A stretch of DNA of 64,000 bases from Shinella zoogloeoides. Lineage in GTDB: Bacteria > Pseudomonadota > Alphaproteobacteria > Rhizobiales > Rhizobiaceae. The position numbers were made by a program, and so were the translations under genes. Shown here piece after piece: positions 9,021-17,091 of the stretch (position 1 is the first letter of the stretch; each line of letters begins with the position of its first letter). The stretch is taken from assembly GCF_033705735.1 (NCBI RefSeq), contig NZ_CP131131.1, forward strand, positions 372,001-436,000, given 5' to 3'. Under the pieces are notes generated by a model. The model searched no databases. It was not told where the DNA came from and worked only from the letters and a program-made list of their open reading frames with translations.

Positions 9021-10117
9021 CACATGCTCGCTTGTTTCGGTTCGACATCGTCGGCGCGGCGCCGCTTGACATCGGCACGCACGATCCCGATGAGGTATTG
9101 CGCGAGGGTCACGATATCGCGGTTGACGTTCTGCACGGACTTCCAATGGCGGCGATCATTCTCGCCGAAGTTCCATTCTCCTGACGTCCACGCGGTATTG
9201 CCGACAAGGCATGCCAGGCCCCTGGAGAAGTCGTGAACGGTGCGGGCGCCATCGAGGAGCGCGAGCACCTCCATCACATAGCCCAGCGACATGATACCGG
9301 CGCCATGGACCAGTCGAGAAGTCTTCGGCGTGTGACCCTCCCATTCATTGAGGAAGACGGTCTGTACCGCACGATAAAAGTCACTGACGAGGGCGAAGCT
9401 GAGATCGGCTCCATCGGGTTCGCGGATGAGTTCACGCATGACGCCGTCGCTCATCGAGTTGATAACGACCCGCTGGATCGCCGTGTCACGGATAATCCCG
9501 GTCGGGTTCGTGTGCTGGTAGATTTTGCCCTTGAGCGAAGAGCCGTCGTCGTAATTGAGGCGTGCTGCCAGATCTGCCGCGACCGAACGATCACCCAGAC
9601 GGCGCGGCAGCCCCCTTACCGTCGGCAGCAGTTCATAGATCAGCGATTTCGGAAGCGGCCGGGTATTGTTGATGAGCACGAACTGGCGGCGCAGTTCCTC
9701 CTCGTCTCTGCAGACGATGGCCGACACGAAGACCTGGAAATCCTTTTCCTCAACCTGGCTGAGGGCAGTCAGGCGCTGCTGGCCATCGACGACGAGACCG
9801 GGCGCACCACCCATTGCGTCAATCTCCACCATGCAGCGGCCGTCCGCGGCTTCCTCACTGATCGTGATTCCGGTGGTGAAGGCGACAACGATCGGGTTGG
9901 GAAGGATCGCTTCCGGTTTTTCCAGATAGTCGCGGATTTCGCGGATGTGACCAGCAATCTGCGGACGCTGAAAACCGCTCAGCGCGCCACCCTCGTCGCG
10001 CGCAACCCGTTCGATCACGGCGAAATTCTTCAGGTCAGACGCTTTCGCTGCAAACGAAAGAACGGTGTGCGTTTCGCTCTGTTTCGCTCGGATTGCCGGA
10101 AATTTGAGTATGGTCAT
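9020..10117 (-). CDS. dpdB: DpdB paralogue 1 (DGQQR/DndB-like protein)
   Basis: A DGQHR-domain protein of the DndB/DpdB group, the partner DpdA needs in Salmonella to place preQ0 in DNA. The start at 10117 (MTILKFPAIRAK) is chosen over 10168; it overlaps the dpdA 3' end by about 80 bp. Seen: DGQQR at about residues 111-115, then RRQFVLINNTRPLPKSLIYELLP, a ParB/DndB-like segment, and a C-terminal AWTSGEWNF block shared with dpdB2. It lies immediately downstream of dpdA and upstream of queE. The second copy at 11399-12520 is clearly homologous but diverged, so the two may form a heteromer. That is inference. Confidence 0.85.
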   Translation of the reverse strand: MTILKFPAIRAKQSETHTVLSFAAKASDLKNFAVIERVARDEGGALSGFQRPQIAGHIREIRDYLEKPEAILPNPIVVAFTTGITISEEAADGRCMVEIDAMGGAPGLVVDGQQRLTALSQVEEKDFQVFVSAIVCRDEEELRRQFVLINNTRPLPKSLIYELLPTVRGLPRRLGDRSVAADLAARLNYDDGSSLKGKIYQHTNPTGIIRDTAIQRVVINSMSDGVMRELIREPDGADLSFALVSDFYRAVQTVFLNEWEGHTPKTSRLVHGAGIMSLGYVMEVLALLDGARTVHDFSRGLACLVGNTAWTSGEWNFGENDRRHWKSVQNVNRDIVTLAQYLIGIVRADVKRRRADDVEPKQASM

Positions 10118-11402
10118 TGTTATCGCTATTGCTTGGAAGTTGATCGACGAGGGCGTTGTAGACGCCAAGGTTATGGATACCGCGACGCTTGTTGCGGTTG
10201 CTGGCCCGGAACAGCACGACTTCGATCGAGAGGGCCGAACAGATCGCGCAGGAGCATTTTTTCCACGGTCGGTCGATGAGCGTGCGCTTGTACCGCTCGC
10301 GAAGATCCTTGACTGCCTTGGCGTCCGGCAGTTCTTCGACCGGCGACCCCGTCACGGCCGGTGTCGAGTAGGCAATCACCGTATCGAGCGTTTCATCGAG
10401 CACAGCTTCGCCGCGGTCATAGGCACGCAAGGCGGATAGCGCTTTTTTTTCCATCTCGACCAGCGTTTCTTGATGAAGCGCGCCACGCTTGGCCAAGCGC
10501 ATCAGCTTGGGATTCTCGAGGGCCTGCGGCACCCGAATGGCGGTGTAATAATCGAGCTTGCCGCCCTTGGAGGGCAGATAGTAGTTCGCTTTGGCGTCCT
10601 TGAAGGCGCGGATCAGGGGCGAAGTCGTGTCGAAACTGGTGATGTTGAACGAACCGAAAGTGTCGATCTCGTCAGCTTTGGCGAAGCCGAGAATGTGGAT
10701 GCGCGTGGAAGCGGGAACGATATCGCGGATGGCTGCCAGGCAGGATTTGATCTGCGAGGCTTTGAGTGGGACGGTACCACCAAGCGCCAGGTAATCGTAA
10801 CCCATCGCGACCAAACGGCGGGCGCCCTCTGCCATGCTACCCGGCGACCAGCCCTGAATGACCCCCATCGGCGTAAACCGCCCCGACATGTGGGCCGTTG
10901 CTGACCGGAAAGCCGAGGCGTTTTCGAGCGTGATTTCGAACCGGCGACGCGCTTCCTGGGTGCCACCCTCCATGCCTTTAAGGTCTTCGTCGAAATCAAA
11001 GATGATGTGGTCGACAGAACAGCCATGGGTGAAACGGGCATCATCGTAGAATTCCGCCGTGTCCTCCGGTGTGTAAGGAGGTTTGTCTTCCTTGTGATAG
11101 GTGAAGGCGCCGCAATCGCCGAAGATCGGCAGATGCTCGAACTCGGGCTTGTCGAGGCGCAGGAATTCGCGAGCACCGACCCGCCGGAAGCGCATAGCCT
11201 GCGCTTCAGTGTACTTACCACCGACGGCCACGCCACCCACGATACCTCTTGAAACCAGCATGCCTTTATAGGGGGCATAACCCATGATTTCATGCGGATA
11301 GGCGTCGTCCCAATAAGGCGTGCGGCCTTCGGAATACCGGTCGCGGAGAAAATCGTAGCCCGGATCAACATGGTCGAGGCTGTCTGCGAAAATAAACTTC
11401 AT
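10035..11402 (-). CDS. dpdA: DpdA, DNA-guanine transglycosylase (TGT-like)
   Basis: DpdA exchanges guanine in DNA for preQ0, analogous to tRNA-guanine transglycosylase. The protein has 455 residues. GDCGAF at about residues 95-100 carries the TGT-type substrate Asp. LALGGTVPLK (about 205-214) matches the base-binding loop. FDTTSP (about 257-262) includes a candidate nucleophile Asp. A zinc site is formed by C383, C385 and C388 in KKCSCAIC, with H410 in RRGIHN. The last 45 residues run over the dpdB1 start and look unconserved. The start at 11402 overlaps the dpdB2 stop by 4 bp. This gene identifies the cluster as a Dpd system; a phage-type DpdA is less likely given the bacterial restriction genes beside it. 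Confidence 0.93.
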   Translation of the reverse strand: MKFIFADSLDHVDPGYDFLRDRYSEGRTPYWDDAYPHEIMGYAPYKGMLVSRGIVGGVAVGGKYTEAQAMRFRRVGAREFLRLDKPEFEHLPIFGDCGAFTYHKEDKPPYTPEDTAEFYDDARFTHGCSVDHIIFDFDEDLKGMEGGTQEARRRFEITLENASAFRSATAHMSGRFTPMGVIQGWSPGSMAEGARRLVAMGYDYLALGGTVPLKASQIKSCLAAIRDIVPASTRIHILGFAKADEIDTFGSFNITSFDTTSPLIRAFKDAKANYYLPSKGGKLDYYTAIRVPQALENPKLMRLAKRGALHQETLVEMEKKALSALRAYDRGEAVLDETLDTVIAYSTPAVTGSPVEELPDAKAVKDLRERYKRTLIDRPWKKCSCAICSALSIEVVLFRASNRNKRRGIHNLGVYNALVDQLPSNSDNNDHTQISGNPSETERNAHRSFVCSESV

Positions 11403-12520
11403 CGAGAGGCCTTCGATAGCTTGCGATCCAATAGGATCAGATGTTGCGTCAGGCGGTCGATGTGCAGTTGGGTCCCCTGGACTTCATTCCATCTCCAGGC
11501 GAGTTCATCCCACTTTCCGGACGTCCAGCAGCAATGGTCGCGCAAACGAGTCAGCGATCGGCGGATGTCCTCTTCGCTATCGCTAACACTATCAGCACGG
11601 ACCATGATCGGGTCCATGAGTGCGCCCATCGCCCGAATGCCGGCCATATGCATGAGGCGGCTTTTCTCCGGCGGCTGTCCCCATGCCTCCGGAAAAGTAT
11701 CGCGCACAGCCGACCAATACTTGACGAGGACGTGAAACATCTCGTCGGCGTCACAGGCGCCGTCAACGCCGGCATATTGGCTAAGCGCACTCGTCGGCGT
11801 TTTAAGATTGATCTTGATCGCAGCGATCAGAGCGGAGTCGCTTACGACAGCAGATTTCGCCTTCTGGTCGGACCGCCTCTTGATCAACTGGAAGAAGGGC
11901 GAAGCCTTATGGTTATTAAGGAGGTTGCACAACTCGCTTGGAAGCTTGTTTGCAGCGAGATCGCGCGGCAGAAGGGTGCTGACTTCCGGCAGGAGTTCAT
12001 TGATGAGCCTCGTGTCGAGGGCCTTCACCTTGTTTACCAGGATGAACTGTTGCCTCTGAACCTCGATGTCCTGCGAAACGAAGGCAATGACTGGGACTGG
12101 AACGTCTTTGTTTTCTGCGCGCGCAAGAGCAATCGATCGCTGCTGGCCGTCAACAATCCAGGCAATCTTCTTCCCGTCCTTGCTAAGCGGTAAATGGAGA
12201 GTGCCGGATGTCCCGATCTCAATGATATCGGATGGTTTGGTACCGCGTGCGGCTTTGAACTCGACCGCGTCCGAAAGCGCAAGAATGATCGCGTTTGGAA
12301 AGAGGACAGGTCCGCTATTCAGAAACTCGACAATCGAGTTCACATGGCTGCGGATTTCCTGCCGCTGGAAGCCCTGTAACTCGGCTTCATCGCGTTTGAT
12401 GCGGCTAATCTCGGCAATCTGCATGACCGCAGAACCGGGAAGGAAAAACGCATAAACGTCGGTTCCGTACCCTTGCTGTGTCCGGACCGCACGAACGGCC
12501 ATCGACTGCGTTGCTGTCAT
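11399..12520 (-). CDS. dpdB: DpdB paralogue 2 (DGQQR/DndB-like protein)
   Basis: A second DGQHR/DndB-type protein, 373 residues, starting at MTATQSMAVR (12520, ATGA overlap with the gene before it). DGQQR lies at about residues 124-128. RQQFILVNKVKALDTRLINELLP and the C-terminal CWTSGKWDELAW block align by eye with the same parts of dpdB1, so the two are paralogues of near-equal length. It sits immediately upstream of dpdA, while the other copy sits immediately downstream. Known Dpd clusters that I recall have one dpdB, so two copies bracketing dpdA is unusual. Which copy supplies the function is not visible from sequence. Confidence 0.83.
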   Translation of the reverse strand: MTATQSMAVRAVRTQQGYGTDVYAFFLPGSAVMQIAEISRIKRDEAELQGFQRQEIRSHVNSIVEFLNSGPVLFPNAIILALSDAVEFKAARGTKPSDIIEIGTSGTLHLPLSKDGKKIAWIVDGQQRSIALARAENKDVPVPVIAFVSQDIEVQRQQFILVNKVKALDTRLINELLPEVSTLLPRDLAANKLPSELCNLLNNHKASPFFQLIKRRSDQKAKSAVVSDSALIAAIKINLKTPTSALSQYAGVDGACDADEMFHVLVKYWSAVRDTFPEAWGQPPEKSRLMHMAGIRAMGALMDPIMVRADSVSDSEEDIRRSLTRLRDHCCWTSGKWDELAWRWNEVQGTQLHIDRLTQHLILLDRKLSKASR

Positions 12521-13437
12521 AGCTGTGTCCTCTCGGCGCGAACGATTGCGGCCAGTCTGGCAAATCGGCCCTGTTCGCAAGCAATACCGAGCTCATCGCG
12601 AAGCATGCGGAGGAGTCGAGTCGAACGACCCTGCACAGAACCCCACTCCTCGCGGATGGTCCTTAAAAGGTCGTCGTCGTTCAGTCGGATTCCGGCTTTT
12701 GAAATGGGCCTGTCCCACCGATCCTGGGCCGAAGCCACTCGACCAGCGTGGTCTAACGCATCACCATTCGGCGACGCCGGCAATATGTCGGTCACGAAAT
12801 GCCAAAGGGCGCGCTGGGCGAAGTCAGCGAACGTGCCAGGCGTTGGTCCCCCATCCAGACGTCGATCGTACGGCATGCGATAAGGCTTTAATTCGAGATC
12901 GATCTCGAATTGCTCGGATCCAGTGAAAATTCGGATCCGGCCACTCGCGAAGACGGATAACGTCTTCAGAAACCCGCTGAGCATTTTGAGGTAGCTTGCG
13001 GGAAGAGCGACCAGAAGAAGGGCATGGTCGATTTTCAACAGCGTCTCGATCTGAGAGACCTTGTCTCGCCTCGAAATCGCATTCCACCACTCCTCTTCGG
13101 TCGTCCCGTCCGGGAGTTTCGACAGGATCGAGGAAGGAAGGCCTTTGGCCACCGTGAGGTCGTAAGACGGGATGAGATCGGTCGCTTCGACAAGACCCAA
13201 CCCTGCGGACGCAATGAAAAGAGTAGCGTTGGCACCGGAGGCCGCTTGTTTTGCCTCAAGCATGCTCCGACCGGCATAGACCTTGATCGCCTCTGCGACG
13301 CCGGCTGTCCCTGCTAACCGGGTGCTCCATTCCTCGGCAACCGAACGGAGGCTCCCATGCTGAAGACTCGCCGCGATCAGGGAAGGGGCTGGGGAAAACC
13401 GTTTGCGCATGGTGCAAGCTGTTAGAATGACTGTCAT
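12517..13437 (-). CDS. Unrecognised first gene of dpd operon, DUF6884/YaaA-like pattern
   Basis: A 306-residue protein, first in the modification operon and coupled to dpdB2 by a 4-bp overlap. It has an N-terminal VILTACTMRKR (about residues 3-13), then LFIASAGLGLV (about 73-83) and SYDLTV (about 91-96). This spacing resembles the small DUF6884/YaaA-like alpha/beta fold. The remaining 200 residues are not recognised. Position suggests a role in DNA modification. In Salmonella, DpdC turns inserted preQ0 into the amide, and no obvious dpdC is seen here, so this gene is a candidate for that step or a different one. The start could also be at 13467 or 13413. Confidence 0.6.
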   Translation of the reverse strand: MTVILTACTMRKRFSPAPSLIAASLQHGSLRSVAEEWSTRLAGTAGVAEAIKVYAGRSMLEAKQAASGANATLFIASAGLGLVEATDLIPSYDLTVAKGLPSSILSKLPDGTTEEEWWNAISRRDKVSQIETLLKIDHALLLVALPASYLKMLSGFLKTLSVFASGRIRIFTGSEQFEIDLELKPYRMPYDRRLDGGPTPGTFADFAQRALWHFVTDILPASPNGDALDHAGRVASAQDRWDRPISKAGIRLNDDDLLRTIREEWGSVQGRSTRLLRMLRDELGIACEQGRFARLAAIVRAERTQL

Positions 13438-13467
13438 GCTATGGGCTCGCACAAAACTGCAAATCAC

Positions 13468-13481
13468 TTTTCGCGCGAAAA
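13468..13481. promoter_or_regulatory. 14-bp perfect palindrome upstream of dpd operon
   Basis: TTTTCGCGCGAAAA is a perfect 14-bp palindrome starting 31 bp upstream of the first gene of the minus-strand dpd operon. It is a candidate operator or promoter-overlapping regulator site. No regulator gene is adjacent to it; the nearest regulators are hipB and the WYL protein, several kb away. Function is inferred from position and symmetry only. Confidence 0.4.
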
Positions 13482-13665
13482 ATAACTGTCCGTTGTGGTG
13501 AGTTCAAGAAATTACTGTCGGGGGCATGCAGGTTCCCCAGAAAACTGCAGTCGATGGCAGCGTGGCCGGTCAATTATGCCGTCACCCACGGCAAAAGAGC
13601 GCTCGCCTCAGGGCCCCTTAAATTGTAACGTAACTCCGACTCAAATCTTGCGTGCATGTTCTACG

Positions 13666-14037
13666 ATGATTGAATTCATTGACGACGCCGAGCCGTGGCG
13701 ACCTACTACTTCAGGCGAGCGTCTTCTTTTCCTGCTTCTGGCAAATCACAAAGAAGCTCGGTTCCTTTCGGAATCCCTTACCGGATCGGGCCTGCGCTTT
13801 GCTCGACGCTATAGCGATTGGTCGAACTTTATGGTGGGGGCGTCTCTTCTCCACCTTCAGCAGAGGCTCATCAAGCTTGGCAACGACGTGCGCGAGAAAT
13901 TGACGTCCGACAGAATGGATCAACTGAAGGAATTGAGAGCCCGAACCTGCGATGTCGTGCAGTTGACCCACATCGAATACGATGGCGATTTCGGTGAGCT
14001 TATTCAGGAAATCCTTGAGTCGGTCAACGCAGCGTAG
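13666..14037 (+). CDS. Orphan protein between dpd operon and integrase
   Basis: I do not recognise this protein. From the ATG at 13666 it is 123 residues (MIEFIDDAEPWRP...), soluble, with a central LLFLLLANHKEARFLSE helix and an acidic C-terminus. The frame stays open back to 13495, but the extra N-terminal residues (Trp/Arg/Ser-rich) look non-coding, so the shorter start is preferred. It diverges from the dpd operon and is followed by the convergent integrase-like gene. It could be cargo of the island or an accessory of either neighbour; nothing in the sequence decides. Confidence 0.5.
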   Translation: MIEFIDDAEPWRPTTSGERLLFLLLANHKEARFLSESLTGSGLRFARRYSDWSNFMVGASLLHLQQRLIKLGNDVREKLTSDRMDQLKELRARTCDVVQLTHIEYDGDFGELIQEILESVNAA

Positions 14038-14168
14038 GCTAACGAGAATTTTTGGTTGATAGTCAATATATTGGACTCGTCAATGAGTCATAGGTTCATT
14101 CGTTTCGAGGCGAAAACTACTCATCGTCAGGTGCAGATCTATGTCCGCACCTGACGCAAAATGGATAG

Positions 14169-16532
14169 CTATGCAGCTTCCCAAACTTGGTTCAAAATCT
14201 TAGCGGCCAACGCTGCCTTGTCTTGAGGTAGAAAGCGACCGTAGTGCTGCTGTACCACATCCGGCGTATCTTGAATGGCATAGCTGGCCTGCTCATACGA
14301 CCCGGTTTGCTTCAGGATATGCGTTGCAAGTATATCGCGGAGATTATGTGGCCCATGCGGCAACAAGCCCTTGATGGCGCCGCGACCGGTGTAGGGGTTG
14401 TAGATCCCGTACCGCTGGATCACGGTTCGCCATGCCTCGTAGAATTTTGTTGAGTCGTATGCGGCGTCGAGGCTTGTCGTCTTCACCGTCTTGACGAAGA
14501 AGGTGCCAGGATCCTTTGCATTTCCGAGCAGCACACCGCGATGCTTGTCGATGTAAGCCTCAAGGTATTTGTATAGGTCCAGCAGGTCTGGGAGGATCAA
14601 GCGGAACGGCTTCTGACCGAAGAACGATGAGCTGGCGTTCTTGAAGGCGACTGACGGAATGAGTACTTCCCAGCCGCCATCACGATCGCTCCAGCGCAGT
14701 TCACCGCACTTCATGTCTTCGAGGCGGCGTTCGGATGTTGGGAAATGTCCGCGCGGGCAGACACGCAACTGCCGCAGGTTCTTTTGGCGAAGGCCGAGAT
14801 GCAGGCCAAGGCGCAACAGCAGCAAGGATCGAACGGCTTCCGCCGCCGGCCGCGGGTAGCGATTTTCATCTGGCATGCGTTTCAGGATCTCGTCGGTGAT
14901 CTTGCGGTACTCCGCGAGCGGGCTGTCCGCTTCGAGAACGCACATGATTGGCTCGAACGGATCGCGATGGACGCGCGCTACTCGCTGGATTTCTTTCGAA
15001 CGGTTGGCGGCATGCCGGTGAAACGCATCGCAGGCGCCGTTCCAGTCGCGGGTAGCGAACTCGATTTCCTCCGGTGCAATCAGCCCATCGATCGGTCTGA
15101 CATTCTTCAGAAGCTCCGGGTGCTGTCGGATCCATCCTACCTCCGCGCGCGTGAGTGCCTGCGCGACCATCAGCATGTCTTCTTCCCACTTCGTGTAGAA
15201 GCCACGCCGTTGCTCGCGCCATTGCAGATACCAGTCCCAGACACCGGGAAAGATCAGCAAGCCAAAGCTCAGGTGACTGAGCGGCACGCCTCGACCTTTG
15301 ATCATGCCCGATGGGGAAGCGGCAAGTGCGCCGAACATCAGGCCGAGATGTTCGATCTTTTGAGAGGCGGTTTCTTCACCCCAGACCCCGTTGCGCTGCA
15401 AGCCGATCGCCGTCAGCGTCGAAGTCTTGAACCGGATCAAATCGGCCATTTCCATCGCGAGACGTGGCGGCGCGTCGACGACACCGGACAGAAGGTCCGG
15501 ATCGTCGATTTCCTCGGCCATATTCTGGTTGGCATTGGCTGCAGATGCCCGGGGGCGGGGCGAAAGCGAACCGCCGCCATAGGTGACACCAGGAAAGCGG
15601 ATCGCATAACGCTGCTTGCTGGCTGCCGCCTGGTAGCGGCGGTACTCAGTCGAACCTGAGATGATTACTCGGCGCACCCAGTCGAGAATCTCCTCTCGCT
15701 TCGTGAAGGGCAGGGTGTTGAAGTTTTCCGGTAGATGTAAGGAAATGCGCCGACGCTCGGCCGGGCTGATGTCGCCGAGGTCATGGCCGTAGAGGGAGCG
15801 CTGCTGATGCGGCAGCTTCGCCTTGAAATAGCCTTCCGACAACCGATACCGCTGCTCGATTCGCCGCAGGATGTCGAAGCTGGCAACCGACCGCGGGACA
15901 CGCTCGCCCTGGATCCAGGACAGAAGTGTCTTGCTGTCGAAGGTCTCGGTCAGGCGAACTACGGCGCGGTAGAGCTGCCAGTAACTGTCACCGAACCGGC
16001 GCATATGGTAGATGAGCGCATCCTGAAAGCTTGTCGGATCGGCAGTCGCCTCGAATAATGGATCCGGAAATGGGCTGATCGGCTTTGGTGCAGGACCGCG
16101 TTGCGCGGATGTGTTCCGGGCAAAAAACCCGTCGGCCGCAGCGCGCTTCGGTTTTCTGGTCGAGGAAACTGGCGCTGTCTTTTTGACTGCTTCAATTTTG
16201 CTCATCCGGGTATACTGCTTTGCCGGCGGGGCGTCTTCGCTAACGGGAGGCGCCTTAAGCCATCGGATGATCGCGTCCAGTGCCGGCCGCAACTGCTTCC
16301 TGAGTTCAGCTGTCATTTCGTCTTCGACCCCGCAGGCCTCTCCGATCGCGGTCCAGTCGAGATGGCCATTCAGGATCGGGGGCCGCTTGCGGTAAATGAT
16401 GAGGCTGATCAGATAGGGGCGGAGATTCTCCAGCACCCGCTTTGAGGATATCGGTGCAATACGCACCTCGCAGAATTCCGAAATTTTTCGCTGAAAATGA
16501 CGTGATGAAGGATCGTGTTTGGGCATGCTCAT
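14169..16532 (-). CDS. Large tyrosine-recombinase-like protein (787 aa)
   Basis: The C-terminal third has tyrosine-recombinase features: LHLGLRQKNLRQL (about residue 590, candidate first Arg), PHNLRDIL (His about 729, Arg about 732) and QQHYGRF (Tyr about 764), followed by a terminal helix. The N-terminal 450 residues are not typical of phage integrases. They include a helix-turn-helix-like stretch (LLSWIQGERVPRSVASFDILRRIEQRY) and proline/lysine-rich linkers. It is probably the integrase or a recombinase of the defence island that carries dpd. An internal 160-bp segment (15504-15663) recurs at the right edge of the window. The start is at 16532, or two codons in. Confidence 0.7.
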   Translation of the reverse strand: MSMPKHDPSSRHFQRKISEFCEVRIAPISSKRVLENLRPYLISLIIYRKRPPILNGHLDWTAIGEACGVEDEMTAELRKQLRPALDAIIRWLKAPPVSEDAPPAKQYTRMSKIEAVKKTAPVSSTRKPKRAAADGFFARNTSAQRGPAPKPISPFPDPLFEATADPTSFQDALIYHMRRFGDSYWQLYRAVVRLTETFDSKTLLSWIQGERVPRSVASFDILRRIEQRYRLSEGYFKAKLPHQQRSLYGHDLGDISPAERRRISLHLPENFNTLPFTKREEILDWVRRVIISGSTEYRRYQAAASKQRYAIRFPGVTYGGGSLSPRPRASAANANQNMAEEIDDPDLLSGVVDAPPRLAMEMADLIRFKTSTLTAIGLQRNGVWGEETASQKIEHLGLMFGALAASPSGMIKGRGVPLSHLSFGLLIFPGVWDWYLQWREQRRGFYTKWEEDMLMVAQALTRAEVGWIRQHPELLKNVRPIDGLIAPEEIEFATRDWNGACDAFHRHAANRSKEIQRVARVHRDPFEPIMCVLEADSPLAEYRKITDEILKRMPDENRYPRPAAEAVRSLLLLRLGLHLGLRQKNLRQLRVCPRGHFPTSERRLEDMKCGELRWSDRDGGWEVLIPSVAFKNASSSFFGQKPFRLILPDLLDLYKYLEAYIDKHRGVLLGNAKDPGTFFVKTVKTTSLDAAYDSTKFYEAWRTVIQRYGIYNPYTGRGAIKGLLPHGPHNLRDILATHILKQTGSYEQASYAIQDTPDVVQQHYGRFLPQDKAALAAKILNQVWEAA
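15504..15663. repeat. 160-bp direct repeat, copy 1 (inside integrase gene)
   Basis: This internal piece of the integrase-like gene matches 63841-64000 with about five mismatches in 160 positions (counted by eye), same orientation, offset 48,337 bp. The second copy runs off the window end, so the true repeat may be longer on that side. Confidence 0.95.
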
Positions 16533-16652
16533 CCGTTTCTCTCTGGCATTAGTGCCGGGGGCGAGCGGAAATAGGGATGTGCCTTTAACAAAGCATGTAT
16601 GGTGGACGCGACCCGCTGGCCGTTACGCGGCTATTCAGAAAACAGCATGAAT

Positions 16653-16698
16653 GATATATAAACGGATCAACTAAGGCTATATGATCCGTATTTATATC
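16653..16698. promoter_or_regulatory. Dyad upstream of hipBA, candidate HipB operator/promoter
   Basis: ACGGATCA (16662-16669) and its exact inverse TGATCCGT (16682-16689) are separated by 12 bp. They are flanked by AT-rich tails (ATATATAA and TTTATAT) that roughly continue the symmetry. The dyad ends about 80 bp before the hipB ATG. HipB-type antitoxins bind paired inverted half-sites at their own promoter, so autoregulation here is likely. The site itself is inferred. Confidence 0.55.
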
Positions 16699-16770
16699 TT
16701 TTCCGTTGACCGAGCTCAGAATGTTTGAGATAGCTTGCCCTGCTCCACGGAGAACTTTTGGGTAGGTAGG

Positions 16771-17091
16771 ATGGCACGGTCTGAGTCAGATGCCTTGCTG
16801 GAAATTGGGAAGTTGCTGAAGGCTACGCGTAAAGGCAGGCAACTGACGCAGGAGCAGGTTGCCGACATGGCGGGTATATCGCGCCCCCGCTATCGTGAGA
16901 TAGAAGCCGGAAGCAGTGCTGCGCGCACGACGACCCTGATCAACATCGGCCGCGCCCTCGGGCTTGAACTGATGCTTATACCGCAGACTATGGTTCCGGC
17001 CGTCAGCGCGCTGCTGCGGCCGCAGGATGATCTCGACGATCTCCCGGCATTCATGGCTCATCCGGACGGGGACGGGGATGAGAATGTCTGA
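16771..17091 (+). CDS. hipB: HipB-like XRE-family antitoxin/repressor
   Basis: A 106-residue helix-turn-helix protein that should bind DNA and neutralise the HipA kinase next to it. The start at 16771 follows a GGTAGG ribosome site; an upstream in-frame ATG is less likely. The XRE domain spans about residues 8-70, with the recognition region QEQVADMAGISRPRYREIEAG. The C-terminal tail is acidic (DDLDDLPAF, DGDGDENV). Its end overlaps the hipA start. The dyad at 16653-16698 is the expected autoregulatory site. Confidence 0.88.
   Translation: MARSESDALLEIGKLLKATRKGRQLTQEQVADMAGISRPRYREIEAGSSAARTTTLINIGRALGLELMLIPQTMVPAVSALLRPQDDLDDLPAFMAHPDGDGDENV

Noticed and set aside
13495..13665. N-terminal extension of the orphan gene at 13666
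   Set aside because: Its composition is unlike the rest of the protein and it covers likely promoter sequence, including the area next to the palindrome.
13438..13665. preQ1-type riboswitch upstream of the dpd/que operon
   Set aside because: The leader is too short and I see no characteristic preQ1 aptamer sequence; only the palindrome stands out.
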